A stretch of DNA of 64,000 nt. Origin: Alteromonas sp. a30 (GTDB lineage: Bacteria; Pseudomonadota; Gammaproteobacteria; Enterobacterales; Alteromonadaceae). The position numbers and the translations under genes are program-made. Under the pieces are notes generated by a model. The model saw nothing but the letters and a program-made list of their open reading frames with translations. It was not told where the DNA came from and did not search any database. Shown here in pieces: positions 28,489-36,550 of this stretch. The DNA lies in assembly GCF_026788005.1 (NCBI RefSeq), contig NZ_JABEPE010000004.1, forward strand, positions 1 through 64,000, in the 5' to 3' direction. The first letter of the stretch is position 1, and the number at the start of each line of letters is the position of its first letter.

Positions 28489-30156
28489 TTATGTGGGAGA
28501 TGGTGCGCCTCCAACCACAGAGACGCTATCGCCCTTTTTTGAAGACCCAACCTTGGCATTGTCTACCATCATTTCGGCATACTTTAATGCATCCAGTCGT
28601 GTTTCAAAAATGTGTGCTTCGGATACCGTATTTTTCACGTCAAGCGCATCTAATACCTGCTTCACTTTAGGCGTTAAAGCAGATATTAAAATCTTGCGCC
28701 CAGCGGCTTGGGCATCCGTAATAATGGTATCAACTGCGCGCGCAGCGGATACATCCATGAAGGGTACGCGGTCAAAATCGAGCAATAGGATACTCACCTC
28801 GTTCTTCACGTTTTCTCTAACATGGTGTCCGACATCTGCCGCAGCACCAAAGCTTAACGGACTACCGAAGTCGAACAAATTCACTGAAGGACCAATTTTT
28901 TTCAAAATGGCGGCTTCTTCGGGTACATCCAAATGTTCAGGCATCACTTTGATGGCATCAAGCTGTACTTTCGCTAGTTGTTTAACGAAGGCTAATGCAG
29001 CTAGAACAACACCTGCGGCAACCGCGGTAATTAAGTCAACAAAGACGGTCATACCCAATACCAACAACATCAACGCTAAGTCCCAACGTGGGCCACGGTG
29101 TGCTTTAGTAATGTAGCTCCAATCGATAATATCTAAGCCAACTTTAACCAATATACCGGCTAACACTGCATGAGGAATATGTGACGCCAAGCCACCCAAC
29201 CCCATAACAATGGCAAGTAAAACAAGTGAGTGCACCATACCTGACAAGCGACCAGAGCCACCAGAGCGGATATTGATAACAGTACGCATAGTTGCGCCAG
29301 CGCCAGCAATACCACCGAATAGCCCTGCGATAGTATTACCTACGCCTTGGCCAACTAATTCCCTGTTACTGTCGTGTCTTGTTCGAGTCATATTGTCAGC
29401 CACCAAGGAAGTTAATAAGCTATCAATACAACCCAATACCGCTAATACTACCGCAGCCTCAACAACTAGGAATAACGTGCTCTGATCAAATACAGGTAGG
29501 TGCAAAGAAGGTAAACCGGTCGGGATTTGGCCCAACACGGGTAGATTCTCAACAAATAATCCAACAATTGTACCAATAACCAGCGCCGCTAAAGCGCCCG
29601 GTACGTACTTGCCTAATGATGCTGGCCACTTGTAGGCAATGATTAACGTACCAACACCAATAAGCAGCGTGCCAAAGTTAATATCGGATAGTGCTGTCGG
29701 TAAATACTCTAGGGCGCCAATTGTGCCACTCGGCGGCTCATGTCCTAACAAACGTCCTAACTGCAAGATAATAATAATGGCGCCAATTCCGCTCATAAAA
29801 CCGGAAATAACCGGGTACGGAACCAGCCGAATGTATTGTCCAATACCAAGAAAACCAAAAACAATTTGAAGTAAGCCTGCGAGCATTACAGCGGTGAATA
29901 CTAGGGTTGCGTCACCAGAAAGGCTAGCGAACAAGCCCGCTAAAACAACCACCATTGGGCCTGTCGGGCCAGAAATCTGGGAAGGAGTTCCCCCTAAAAA
30001 GGCAGCAAAAAAGCCCACCAAAATTGCGCCGTATAAACCCGCCATGGGGCCAAGCCCGGAGGCTACCCCTAGCGCCAGCGCCAACGGCAAGGCCACAATA
30101 CCAGCGGTAATCCCGCCAGTAATATCACCTCTTAAATCGTTAGTCAGCTTAATCAT
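28489..30156 (-). CDS. SulP family anion transporter, probable bicarbonate transporter
   Basis: 555 residues. A membrane domain of about 10-14 helices (GGITAGIVALPLALALGVASG near the start is the SulP entry motif) is followed by a C-terminal STAS domain (about 415-530; ILLLDFDRVPFMDVSAARAV). AGGAGAG precedes the ATG. SulP proteins carry sulfate, bicarbonate or dicarboxylates. It begins 8 bp after a beta carbonic anhydrase gene, which favours bicarbonate as substrate (BicA-like sodium/bicarbonate uptake). Substrate choice is inferred from context. Confidence 0.9.
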   Translation of the reverse strand: MIKLTNDLRGDITGGITAGIVALPLALALGVASGLGPMAGLYGAILVGFFAAFLGGTPSQISGPTGPMVVVLAGLFASLSGDATLVFTAVMLAGLLQIVFGFLGIGQYIRLVPYPVISGFMSGIGAIIIILQLGRLLGHEPPSGTIGALEYLPTALSDINFGTLLIGVGTLIIAYKWPASLGKYVPGALAALVIGTIVGLFVENLPVLGQIPTGLPSLHLPVFDQSTLFLVVEAAVVLAVLGCIDSLLTSLVADNMTRTRHDSNRELVGQGVGNTIAGLFGGIAGAGATMRTVINIRSGGSGRLSGMVHSLVLLAIVMGLGGLASHIPHAVLAGILVKVGLDIIDWSYITKAHRGPRWDLALMLLVLGMTVFVDLITAVAAGVVLAALAFVKQLAKVQLDAIKVMPEHLDVPEEAAILKKIGPSVNLFDFGSPLSFGAAADVGHHVRENVKNEVSILLLDFDRVPFMDVSAARAVDTIITDAQAAGRKILISALTPKVKQVLDALDVKNTVSEAHIFETRLDALKYAEMMVDNAKVGSSKKGDSVSVVGGAPSPT

Positions 30157-30164
30157 AAACTCTC

Positions 30165-30824
30165 CTACGCTCTTACCGCAGCTTTTGTTGCGAACAACTT
30201 GGCATAACGCTCATTCATCGGCTCAAATTTAGTTTCTGCTTCGTTGTAACAAAGCACTTCGCCGGTTTCGATGTCGTACATCCAGCCGTGCAGTTCAACT
30301 TGTTTTGTTGCTAACTTTGCCGCAACCGCTGGGTGCGTACGCAAGTGTTGAAGCTGCAATACAATATTTTCCTCTGTGACTTCATCAAGGTGGTCCAAAC
30401 ACAAATCACAGCCATGTTTTTCTGCAACTACTTCTGTTGCGGCACGACAATGCCCTAACCAATCTTTAACATGTGGAAGCTTGTCGAGTGCATCAGGATT
30501 AATCGCACCTTTCATGGCGCCACAATCGGTGTGACCACATACCACAATGTGGGTAACACCAAGCGCCGCAACCGCAAATTCAATGGACGCGGTCATGCCT
30601 CCTGTAGCATTGGAATGAGGAGGAACTACATTGCCCGCGTTACGACAAATGAAAAGCTCGCCGGGGTCGGTTTGTGTGACAAGATTCGGATCAATTCGAG
30701 AATCGGCACAAGTGATGAAGAGAACTTCAGGATTCTGTCCAGTGGCTAACTTTTGGAAATGCTTTTCACGCTCGGGAAAGACTTCACGTTGAAATTTCGC
30801 TACACCTGAAATGACATGTTTCAT
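30165..30824 (-). CDS. Beta-class carbonic anhydrase
   Basis: 219 residues. Zinc ligands C39, H98 and C101 with the D41-R43 dyad are visible in CADSR and GHTDCGAM. It interconverts CO2 and bicarbonate in the cytoplasm. GGAG precedes the ATG. First gene of a two-gene operon with the SulP transporter and divergent from a LysR regulator, so it probably sits in a CO2/bicarbonate supply unit. It is like CynT/Can; cyanase is encoded 12 kb away, so cynT is not a safe name. Confidence 0.94.
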   Translation of the reverse strand: MKHVISGVAKFQREVFPEREKHFQKLATGQNPEVLFITCADSRIDPNLVTQTDPGELFICRNAGNVVPPHSNATGGMTASIEFAVAALGVTHIVVCGHTDCGAMKGAINPDALDKLPHVKDWLGHCRAATEVVAEKHGCDLCLDHLDEVTEENIVLQLQHLRTHPAVAAKLATKQVELHGWMYDIETGEVLCYNEAETKFEPMNERYAKLFATKAAVRA

Positions 30825-30919
30825 CTAATGCTCCATTAATTTGACTATTACGTTTTTTGGAAAACACCAATTGACTACAGTATGCACTGATAGCTTAATA
30901 GGAAATAATCTTATTTCGT

Positions 30920-30936
30920 GATAGCCTTAAACTATC
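30920..30936. promoter_or_regulatory. Probable LysR-regulator operator
   Basis: GATAGCCTTAAACTATC is an inverted repeat containing an exact T-N11-A, the classic LysR-type site. A second half site GATAGCTTAA lies about 32 bp upstream (near 30888). It lies in the 150-bp space between the carbonic anhydrase and the lysR-type gene. Confidence 0.65.
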
Positions 30937-30977
30937 AAATATCCTAGAGTTTACATTGTGAAGTTAGGTAACAAAAT

Positions 30978-31916
30978 ATGTACGAAAAGCAGCCCACCTT
31001 TAAGCAACTAGAATACTTTATCTGCCTCGCCGATATACTCAATTTTCGACAAGCTGCAGCTAAACTCGGTGTCAGTCAGCCAACACTCACCACCCAAATT
31101 CGCTCACTTGAAGAAACCCTTGGCATTACCCTTTTAGAACGCTCCAGAAATGGCACTTTTTTATCCCCACAAGGTAAAGAACTACAAGAAAAGGCCCGCC
31201 ATATTGTTGAATCCATGCGTGACTTAGTCGACAACGCTCAAGTGCTTGCTCATGGCCCATCCACCACATTCAGATTAGGCGTGCCACCTACCGTTGGCCC
31301 TTACTTATTGCCCTTTATTCTGCCGCATTTGCACAAACAATACGACAAGCTAAAACTTTACGTAAGGGAAGATTCGCCAAGGCAATTAGAAGATGGGTTA
31401 CGAAGCGGCAATTATGACATTATTTTATCTCCACTACCGCTAATTAGTAGTGAATTTTCGATCAAAACGTTGTTTAGAGAGCCGTTGAAGTTTGTTGTTC
31501 CGCAAGATCATCCTCTTGCAGGACGTCATGACGTTGATCCACAAGAGCTTTCTGGTGAGCCTGTACTGACGCTAGAAGAACATCACCACTTCCATATGCA
31601 AGTACAAAATATTTGTAACCAAATTGGTGCAAACGTATTACGGGACTTCGAAGGCACAAGTTTGGACACCCTCCGGCAAATGGTGGTGATGGGGATGGGC
31701 GTGGCATTTTTGCCGGGCTTGTACGTGCATTCGGAATTGCACCGACCAGAAGCCCTTCACGTTTGCGAGCTTTCTAACACACCCATTGAACGGGAACACG
31801 CGCTAGTGTGGCGTAATGGTTCAGCGAACCGTGTATTTTTTAGGGAACTGACGTTGCACTTTAGAACAATTGTAAAAGAACATTTAAGCGGTGTTGTAAC
31901 ACCGTTAGATGATTAA
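30978..31916 (+). CDS. LysR family transcriptional regulator
   Basis: 312 residues: N-terminal winged helix (FKQLEYFICLADILNFRQAA, about 8-65) and a periplasmic-binding-like effector domain (about 95-300). AGGT lies upstream of the ATG. Divergent from the carbonic anhydrase-SulP operon with a T-N11-A palindrome between, so it most likely controls that operon and itself. The effector could be a carbon or oxidative signal: the OxyR/CynR/CbbR types look alike at this level, and I see no clear OxyR redox Cys pair. Regulation target inferred. Confidence 0.9.
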   Translation: MYEKQPTFKQLEYFICLADILNFRQAAAKLGVSQPTLTTQIRSLEETLGITLLERSRNGTFLSPQGKELQEKARHIVESMRDLVDNAQVLAHGPSTTFRLGVPPTVGPYLLPFILPHLHKQYDKLKLYVREDSPRQLEDGLRSGNYDIILSPLPLISSEFSIKTLFREPLKFVVPQDHPLAGRHDVDPQELSGEPVLTLEEHHHFHMQVQNICNQIGANVLRDFEGTSLDTLRQMVVMGMGVAFLPGLYVHSELHRPEALHVCELSNTPIEREHALVWRNGSANRVFFRELTLHFRTIVKEHLSGVVTPLDD

Positions 31917-32347
31917 CGTTCTTATGCATCACATCGAATTTATTCCTTTTTCCCGAGTCTCTGCCGAGGCATTTTTACCCATATTGAACAAAGAAAAGGT
32001 GCGCAAACACCTCATCTCCCAGCCGCAATTCGACTTAAACGCCGTTAACGCATGGATGCAAAGTAAAGAAGTGTGAATACCGTTTTTTACAAAAGCGCAC
32101 TGTTGCGGTTTTCCCAAATACGGTGCTTGGACAGAACTTTTTAACCTACAAATTAGCTGTTTCAGCTTGAAATGCGAGTAGTGTGGTTCATCTCACACCT
32201 TCAACTACATTTGAAGGCACCAAGGCTAAAAGCAAATGTTTGCAGATAAAGTGAACGGTGAACGCTAACGAAAAATCAATATTTGGCCTACTCTGCAATT
32301 TAAGGTAAATTTAGCCACCAACAACTTCTAACCACGGATGTTTGGTG
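31917..32347. other. Intergenic region after lysR-type gene
   Basis: Apart from the acetyltransferase remnant in its first third, I see nothing definite in 32077-32347. Confidence 0.4.
31924..32076 (+). pseudogene. Remnant of a GNAT-type acetyltransferase gene
   Basis: Fifty codons from ATG 31924 to TGA 32074-32076. The start (MHHIEFIPFSRVSAEAFLPI) and the part ending DLNAVNAWMQSKEV resemble the N-terminus of a GNAT-like protein, but the acetyl-CoA site and the rest are missing, and the bases after the stop do not resume a clear frame. Reads as a decayed 5' fragment directly after the lysR-type gene. Family call is tentative. Confidence 0.4.
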
Positions 32348-34570
32348 ATGCGTTCCACGGCTCGTCCTTTTTTTGCTTTTTCCGCTTTCCTTTTTATTTT
32401 CATCATTGGCGTTTCGCCCATGCAGTCATTTGCCCAAAGCGCGGCTGTTTCTGGGCAGAAAAACGGCGAGCCAAGTGCTGCAAACCACACCAATGACGCA
32501 GTGATTTACAACCAGTTATTTGAACTACAACGGCAAGTCACCAAGCTAGAAGCAACATTGGAAGCGCGTTTACACAGCACAAAACACACAAACCAAACCA
32601 CCTCGGAAATTAGCAACAAAGCCAATACCAATGCCGCTCAAGTGCAAACAATGAAAGCGCAACTTGCAGAATTGAAAGCAAGGTTAGCGGGATTAGACAA
32701 ATCAATAAACGACACCAAAGCAAGCCAAAATATTTTGATAGAGCGTCATGGTGAGCGCATTGAAGATGTGTGGTCGTATATTGGCATTTTTCTCGGAGCA
32801 ATTACTCTGCTTGGTTTGTTTGGTGGTTTATCAACGTATTTCTCGGTCAGAAATAAAGCGAAGGCAGAAGCGCGAGAAGAGGCTCAAAGAATAATAACTC
32901 GTGAATGGGTCAATAGTAAGGGTGATGAAGCTTTTGAACAATTAAAGCAAGACATTACACCTAAACTAGACGCTTTAGAAGCTGAGTATTCGACCCGTTT
33001 TAAGTTAATCCTAGATAAGAAATATCATCAATATGAATCCCAAATAGATAGTAGAATTAAGAAAAAATTTGACGAATTTGATAAAGAAAAAGAACAAAAA
33101 ATAAAAAGCCTTGATGATCTCTTGAGCAATAATTTAGGAGAACTAAAACCTAACAACGATAATGAAAATAACCAAAGCCATGATACCAATCAAGCACAAC
33201 AATTTTATGAACAAGGAGCATCAAAACTATATTCCGAAAAGAGAGATGCTTCTGAGGCCTTAAATTATTTTGAAAAAGCTGAAAACTGCTTGCCCCCTCA
33301 CTCACAAGAATTAAATTACACTATTAAAACTGAAAAAATAGTTTGCTACGGGCTATTACGAAATTTCACCGAAGCACTGAATAAGAGTAATGAACTAATC
33401 CAATTGTTAGAAAAGGAACCCAGCTCTGTATTCAAAGGTTTTCTTGCTGCAGCCATGAGAAATAAGAGCATTTCACTGAGTCGATTGAATCGGTATAAAG
33501 AAGCTGTTGAAAATACCAATAAAATGCTTGGGATTTTTAAAAGTGACGATGAATTTCTAATATCAAGACACAAGGTCACTGCGATGAGAAATAAGGCTGG
33601 GTCACTACTAAAATTAAATAAAATTAAAGATGCCTTTAAAACGTATGATCTTATCTTTGAGTCTTACTTAAATAGTACTGATGAACAAATCACCTATGAA
33701 GTAGTAAGTGCTTATTTAAATAAGGCAAATACTTTAGAAGGAATTGGATTGTTTGATGAGGCAATCAAGAATTATGACATTGTGATTAATAAATACAGGA
33801 AACTCCCTAACTCAAACTTTCAAGAGTTAGTATCAATGTCCATATTTAATAAAGGGATTACTTTACAACAACAAGATAAAACCGAAGAAGCGATAAAATG
33901 CTACGAGCAACTCACTAAAGCTTGCTCAAGATCCAGTAGTGATGCGATACAAGAACTCATTTCTAGAGCAATGCTCTACAGAGGTAACAAATTATTTGAG
34001 CTAAACCGATATTCAGATGCTCTAGAATCCTATAACACCTTAATAAAAAAATACGTTCCGCACGCTCGCGAGGCAATTAAAATAAATATCGCCGATGCGA
34101 TGTATTCGAAAGCCCTAATCCTTGTTAGAGAAGGCAAAGCTGAGCAAGCCTTAGATTTGGGTAAAGACTTTGAATCCATGTTTAAAGATTCCGATTCTCC
34201 TATTATACAAAATAAGGTTAAATTGGTTTTCGCCGATTTAGCAATGGTATCCCTATTAACTGAACCCAAAGAAACCACATTAAAACGTATTGAGAAATGT
34301 GAGCAACACACACAAGACAAAGAATCACTCGCCATTATGCAGTTCCTGCGTTTTTTGTTGGATACAAGCAGTATTCAATCGGTGTTAGAGAGCATTAAAC
34401 CCATTCCTACCGATGAATTGACGTGGGGATTCGAGGAAATCCAAAGTTATTTAGCTGAGTTCACTGGTGAAAAAGGCTGTCGGGTGAAGGCGGTGGTGGC
34501 GTTTTTTGAAGCGCACAAGTCGATTGAAAAACTAGAAGCAGATTTAGCGGCGTGTAAAACGCTATCGTAA
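32348..34570 (+). CDS. Membrane-anchored TPR protein with coiled coil
   Basis: About 740 residues; I take ATG 32348 rather than the in-frame TTG six bases earlier. A signal peptide (hydrophobic core to about residue 23, QSFAQS) is followed by a coiled coil (about 50-130), a membrane helix (IGIFLGAITLLGLFGGLSTYF), a second charged coiled coil, and then TPR-like helical repeats (about 280-700, e.g. ALNYFEKAENCL, AIKNYDIVINKY, AIKCYEQLTKAC, ALESYNTLIKKY). The topology puts the first coil in the periplasm and the TPR part in the cytoplasm. The 3' half is AT-rich compared with its start. Probably a scaffold; no specific role known. Confidence 0.8.
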   Translation: MRSTARPFFAFSAFLFIFIIGVSPMQSFAQSAAVSGQKNGEPSAANHTNDAVIYNQLFELQRQVTKLEATLEARLHSTKHTNQTTSEISNKANTNAAQVQTMKAQLAELKARLAGLDKSINDTKASQNILIERHGERIEDVWSYIGIFLGAITLLGLFGGLSTYFSVRNKAKAEAREEAQRIITREWVNSKGDEAFEQLKQDITPKLDALEAEYSTRFKLILDKKYHQYESQIDSRIKKKFDEFDKEKEQKIKSLDDLLSNNLGELKPNNDNENNQSHDTNQAQQFYEQGASKLYSEKRDASEALNYFEKAENCLPPHSQELNYTIKTEKIVCYGLLRNFTEALNKSNELIQLLEKEPSSVFKGFLAAAMRNKSISLSRLNRYKEAVENTNKMLGIFKSDDEFLISRHKVTAMRNKAGSLLKLNKIKDAFKTYDLIFESYLNSTDEQITYEVVSAYLNKANTLEGIGLFDEAIKNYDIVINKYRKLPNSNFQELVSMSIFNKGITLQQQDKTEEAIKCYEQLTKACSRSSSDAIQELISRAMLYRGNKLFELNRYSDALESYNTLIKKYVPHAREAIKINIADAMYSKALILVREGKAEQALDLGKDFESMFKDSDSPIIQNKVKLVFADLAMVSLLTEPKETTLKRIEKCEQHTQDKESLAIMQFLRFLLDTSSIQSVLESIKPIPTDELTWGFEEIQSYLAEFTGEKGCRVKAVVAFFEAHKSIEKLEADLAACKTLS

Positions 34571-34700
34571 TTTGTAAAAGTTCAAATCTACAAGCGCAAA
34601 TATGCTCTGCACTTCAGCCTGTGTTTTTTGATTTTTTCATTAATACCCGAGCGACTTGCCTGAAACAGCGCTAAGTCGCTACAGCATTAAAGATAGATGA

Positions 34701-35213
34701 TTAGGCTATGCACACTTCAAAAATTTTCACTGCATATTTTTGAACTTGGTTTTCTAAGCCTTGGCAAATATAGGGCACGGCAGCGCCTTTTTCAACGTCT
34801 ACATCAAGACGAATGCTTTTGTCATCTGCATCATCTGATATGATCAACTCAGAAGTCCAAACTTCACATTTATCCACGTTTTGTGAAGCCATAAGATTGC
34901 CGGTTGCATAGTCATCATAAATGATTTGATTTTGCCCATTAATTTTTGATGCATAGATTCGCACACAACTCACTTTGTCTTTCGACACCAGCAAATAGCT
35001 CCGATCATTGTCGTAATTGGGTACGCAGGTATCACTACCATGATAAGAAGCGTTAGGCTTTATTGCATGCCAACCACCGTCCCGGAAGCTAAAGTTATCA
35101 TTAGGATCGTCCTCATTTTGAACAGTGTAGTTGTGTTTGCTACTTGTGAGTTTTAGATACCATGTGTCATTGGTGTTATTTTGATAAACGGTTATTTCAC
35201 CTGTGCTTTGCAT
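34701..35213 (-). CDS. Hypothetical beta-rich protein, paralogue of the next gene upstream
   Basis: 170 residues, no signal peptide, rich in Asp, Asn, Tyr and Ser. It shares with its neighbour at 35219 the opening pattern (ITVYQNNTNDTWYLKLTSSKH versus a similar YNNTDMSWYFKVDDKKH), a W-x-x-(I/L)-KP-x-(A/T)-x-Y block and a central valine-rich strand. The ATG is 5 bp after the upstream stop, with GGAGTAAGG as ribosome site overlapping that stop, so the two genes are translationally linked. The fold may be a small beta sandwich of the lectin or aegerolysin type; no family recognised. Confidence 0.75.
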   Translation of the reverse strand: MQSTGEITVYQNNTNDTWYLKLTSSKHNYTVQNEDDPNDNFSFRDGGWHAIKPNASYHGSDTCVPNYDNDRSYLLVSKDKVSCVRIYASKINGQNQIIYDDYATGNLMASQNVDKCEVWTSELIISDDADDKSIRLDVDVEKGAAVPYICQGLENQVQKYAVKIFEVCIA

Positions 35214-35218
35214 TACCC

Positions 35219-35722
35219 TTACTCCATTACTTTATCAAATACAGATTTACCCATATCCGCAGCTGTTGATTCAACAAATTGTAGAATTTCGTAACCGGCA
35301 TCGTTTGTGTCAACAATGCGCATACTAATACCGCCAACAGAGCTACCATCGTTGTCATTAATGGTTAGAATGACGTTGTAGTCGCCATTTGTTGGTATAT
35401 CTTGAAGATAAAGATATGCGTGGCTGTTATTGTCTTGAAAATAGACTTGGTCTTCTTCTTGAAAAATCGCAACTGAACTACTTTTGTCCGACACAGATGT
35501 CAGCCATCTAGCTCGGCCGGAGCCTGACCACGGGATCCCGCAGGAATCACAAAGATAAGCCGTTTTTGGCTTTAACTCGTACCAAACATTTTTGTCCATA
35601 TCAAAGGTGTCACTAGAGTCCGACCTAGAAGTAAGGGTTCCTCTATGCTTCTTATCATCGACCTTAAAATACCAAGACATATCGGTATTGTTGTAGATGG
35701 TATCAATCCAACCTATTGTCAT
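35219..35722 (-). CDS. Hypothetical beta-rich protein, first of a paralogous pair
   Basis: 167 residues, no signal peptide or membrane helix. AGGAGGT at ideal spacing before the ATG indicates strong translation. It contains a C-D-S-C motif (YLCDSCGIPW near 57) and an NDNDGSSVGG turn that could bind a metal. It is followed after 5 bp by its paralogue. A terminator of the gene upstream ends near 35855, so the pair has its own promoter in 35723-35850. Function unknown. Confidence 0.75.
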   Translation of the reverse strand: MTIGWIDTIYNNTDMSWYFKVDDKKHRGTLTSRSDSSDTFDMDKNVWYELKPKTAYLCDSCGIPWSGSGRARWLTSVSDKSSSVAIFQEEDQVYFQDNNSHAYLYLQDIPTNGDYNVILTINDNDGSSVGGISMRIVDTNDAGYEILQFVESTAADMGKSVFDKVME

Positions 35723-35854
35723 TTTTACCTCCTAATGACCCGCATCGTTTCACAATGAAACATTACCCTTAAGGTCAAAAAAACAATCAGTTTTATCTCA
35801 CAGGGTTTATATTTGCTCCATTAATAAAAAGTATAAATTTGTAATTGGAGCCAA

Positions 35855-35881
35855 CAAAAAAAGCCCTCACAAGGAGGGCTG
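35855..35881 (-). terminator. Rho-independent terminator of the 175-aa gene
   Basis: On the minus strand AGCCCTC, loop CTTGT, GAGGGCT, followed by TTTTTT. It lies 45 bp after the stop of the preceding minus-strand gene. Confidence 0.85.
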
Positions 35882-35926
35882 AAAGTACGGCGTCGAACCG
35901 TGAGCTAAACTGGATTTTGGTCGGCA

Positions 35927-36439
35927 TTAGGAGTTAAGCATGGCTGCCATTTTTTTCTCTTGCTTGGCGATCTCTCTTTCAACGTCCTGAACGAAGTCCA
36001 ACATGCCGGCTAAAATAGCGGGGTTGTAATCTTCTTTACTGGCATTTAGTTCGTCGATTGCCACTTTCATGTCGGCCAGAATCTTCTTGGATTCGTCTGC
36101 TAATTTCGTAATTCGGGTAAGCTGTGCTTTCGCTTCTGGCGTTAATTTGTTGTTGCTTTCTGTGTGCTTAATAGAGCGTTTTACATCCGCAATAATGGCA
36201 TCGTAAGTGTTAATCACATCGTATGAACGATGTACGATAGCGTTTAATTTGATAACGGTATCGCGTGTAAACGCAGGCTTAAAGTCCGTTGGATAGAGTT
36301 CGACTAATTCTTGCTGGGAAAGTTGTTCTTTTTGCGCCTTTTCAGGGCTAGTTTGCTTTTCGTAGGCGAAGGCTACTGTGTTTATCAATAGTCCCGCGAA
36401 CAAGGTAAAGATTAGTGTTAACAAGTTTACTTTTTTCAT
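35927..36439 (-). CDS. Exported hypothetical helical protein
   Basis: 170 residues from the ATG at 36439; an in-frame GTG at 36454 would add five residues. MKKVNLLTLIFTLFAGLL is a signal peptide ending near AFA-YEK. The mature part is a helical bundle of charged amphipathic helices, with MLDFVQDVEREIAKQEKKMA at the end. It is in the same orientation 100 bp after the haloperoxidase-like gene and likely shares its transcript, which then ends at the hairpin at 35855. Unrecognised. Confidence 0.7.
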   Translation of the reverse strand: MKKVNLLTLIFTLFAGLLINTVAFAYEKQTSPEKAQKEQLSQQELVELYPTDFKPAFTRDTVIKLNAIVHRSYDVINTYDAIIADVKRSIKHTESNNKLTPEAKAQLTRITKLADESKKILADMKVAIDELNASKEDYNPAILAGMLDFVQDVEREIAKQEKKMAAMLNS

Positions 36440-36550
36440 TGCTCTTTCACTCACTTAATTTGGTTGTTTCGCACTAGGTAGCATTTGCTATTTTGTTTGC
36501 TGTGGGTAAAGTAAGTGCTGCCGAAACAGCACTTACTGCATACCTGTCAC

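Noticed and set aside
28493-29116. 207-residue plus-strand frame
   Set aside because: Lies opposite the SulP gene; the SulP frame has clear transporter and STAS domains, so this is a shadow.
30165-30824. Naming the carbonic anhydrase cynT because cyanase is in the window
   Set aside because: It is 12 kb from cynS and paired with a SulP transporter, so the cyn operon arrangement does not apply.
31929-32117. 62-residue minus-strand frame after the lysR-type gene
   Set aside because: No ribosome site or family features; the plus-strand acetyltransferase remnant is the better explanation.
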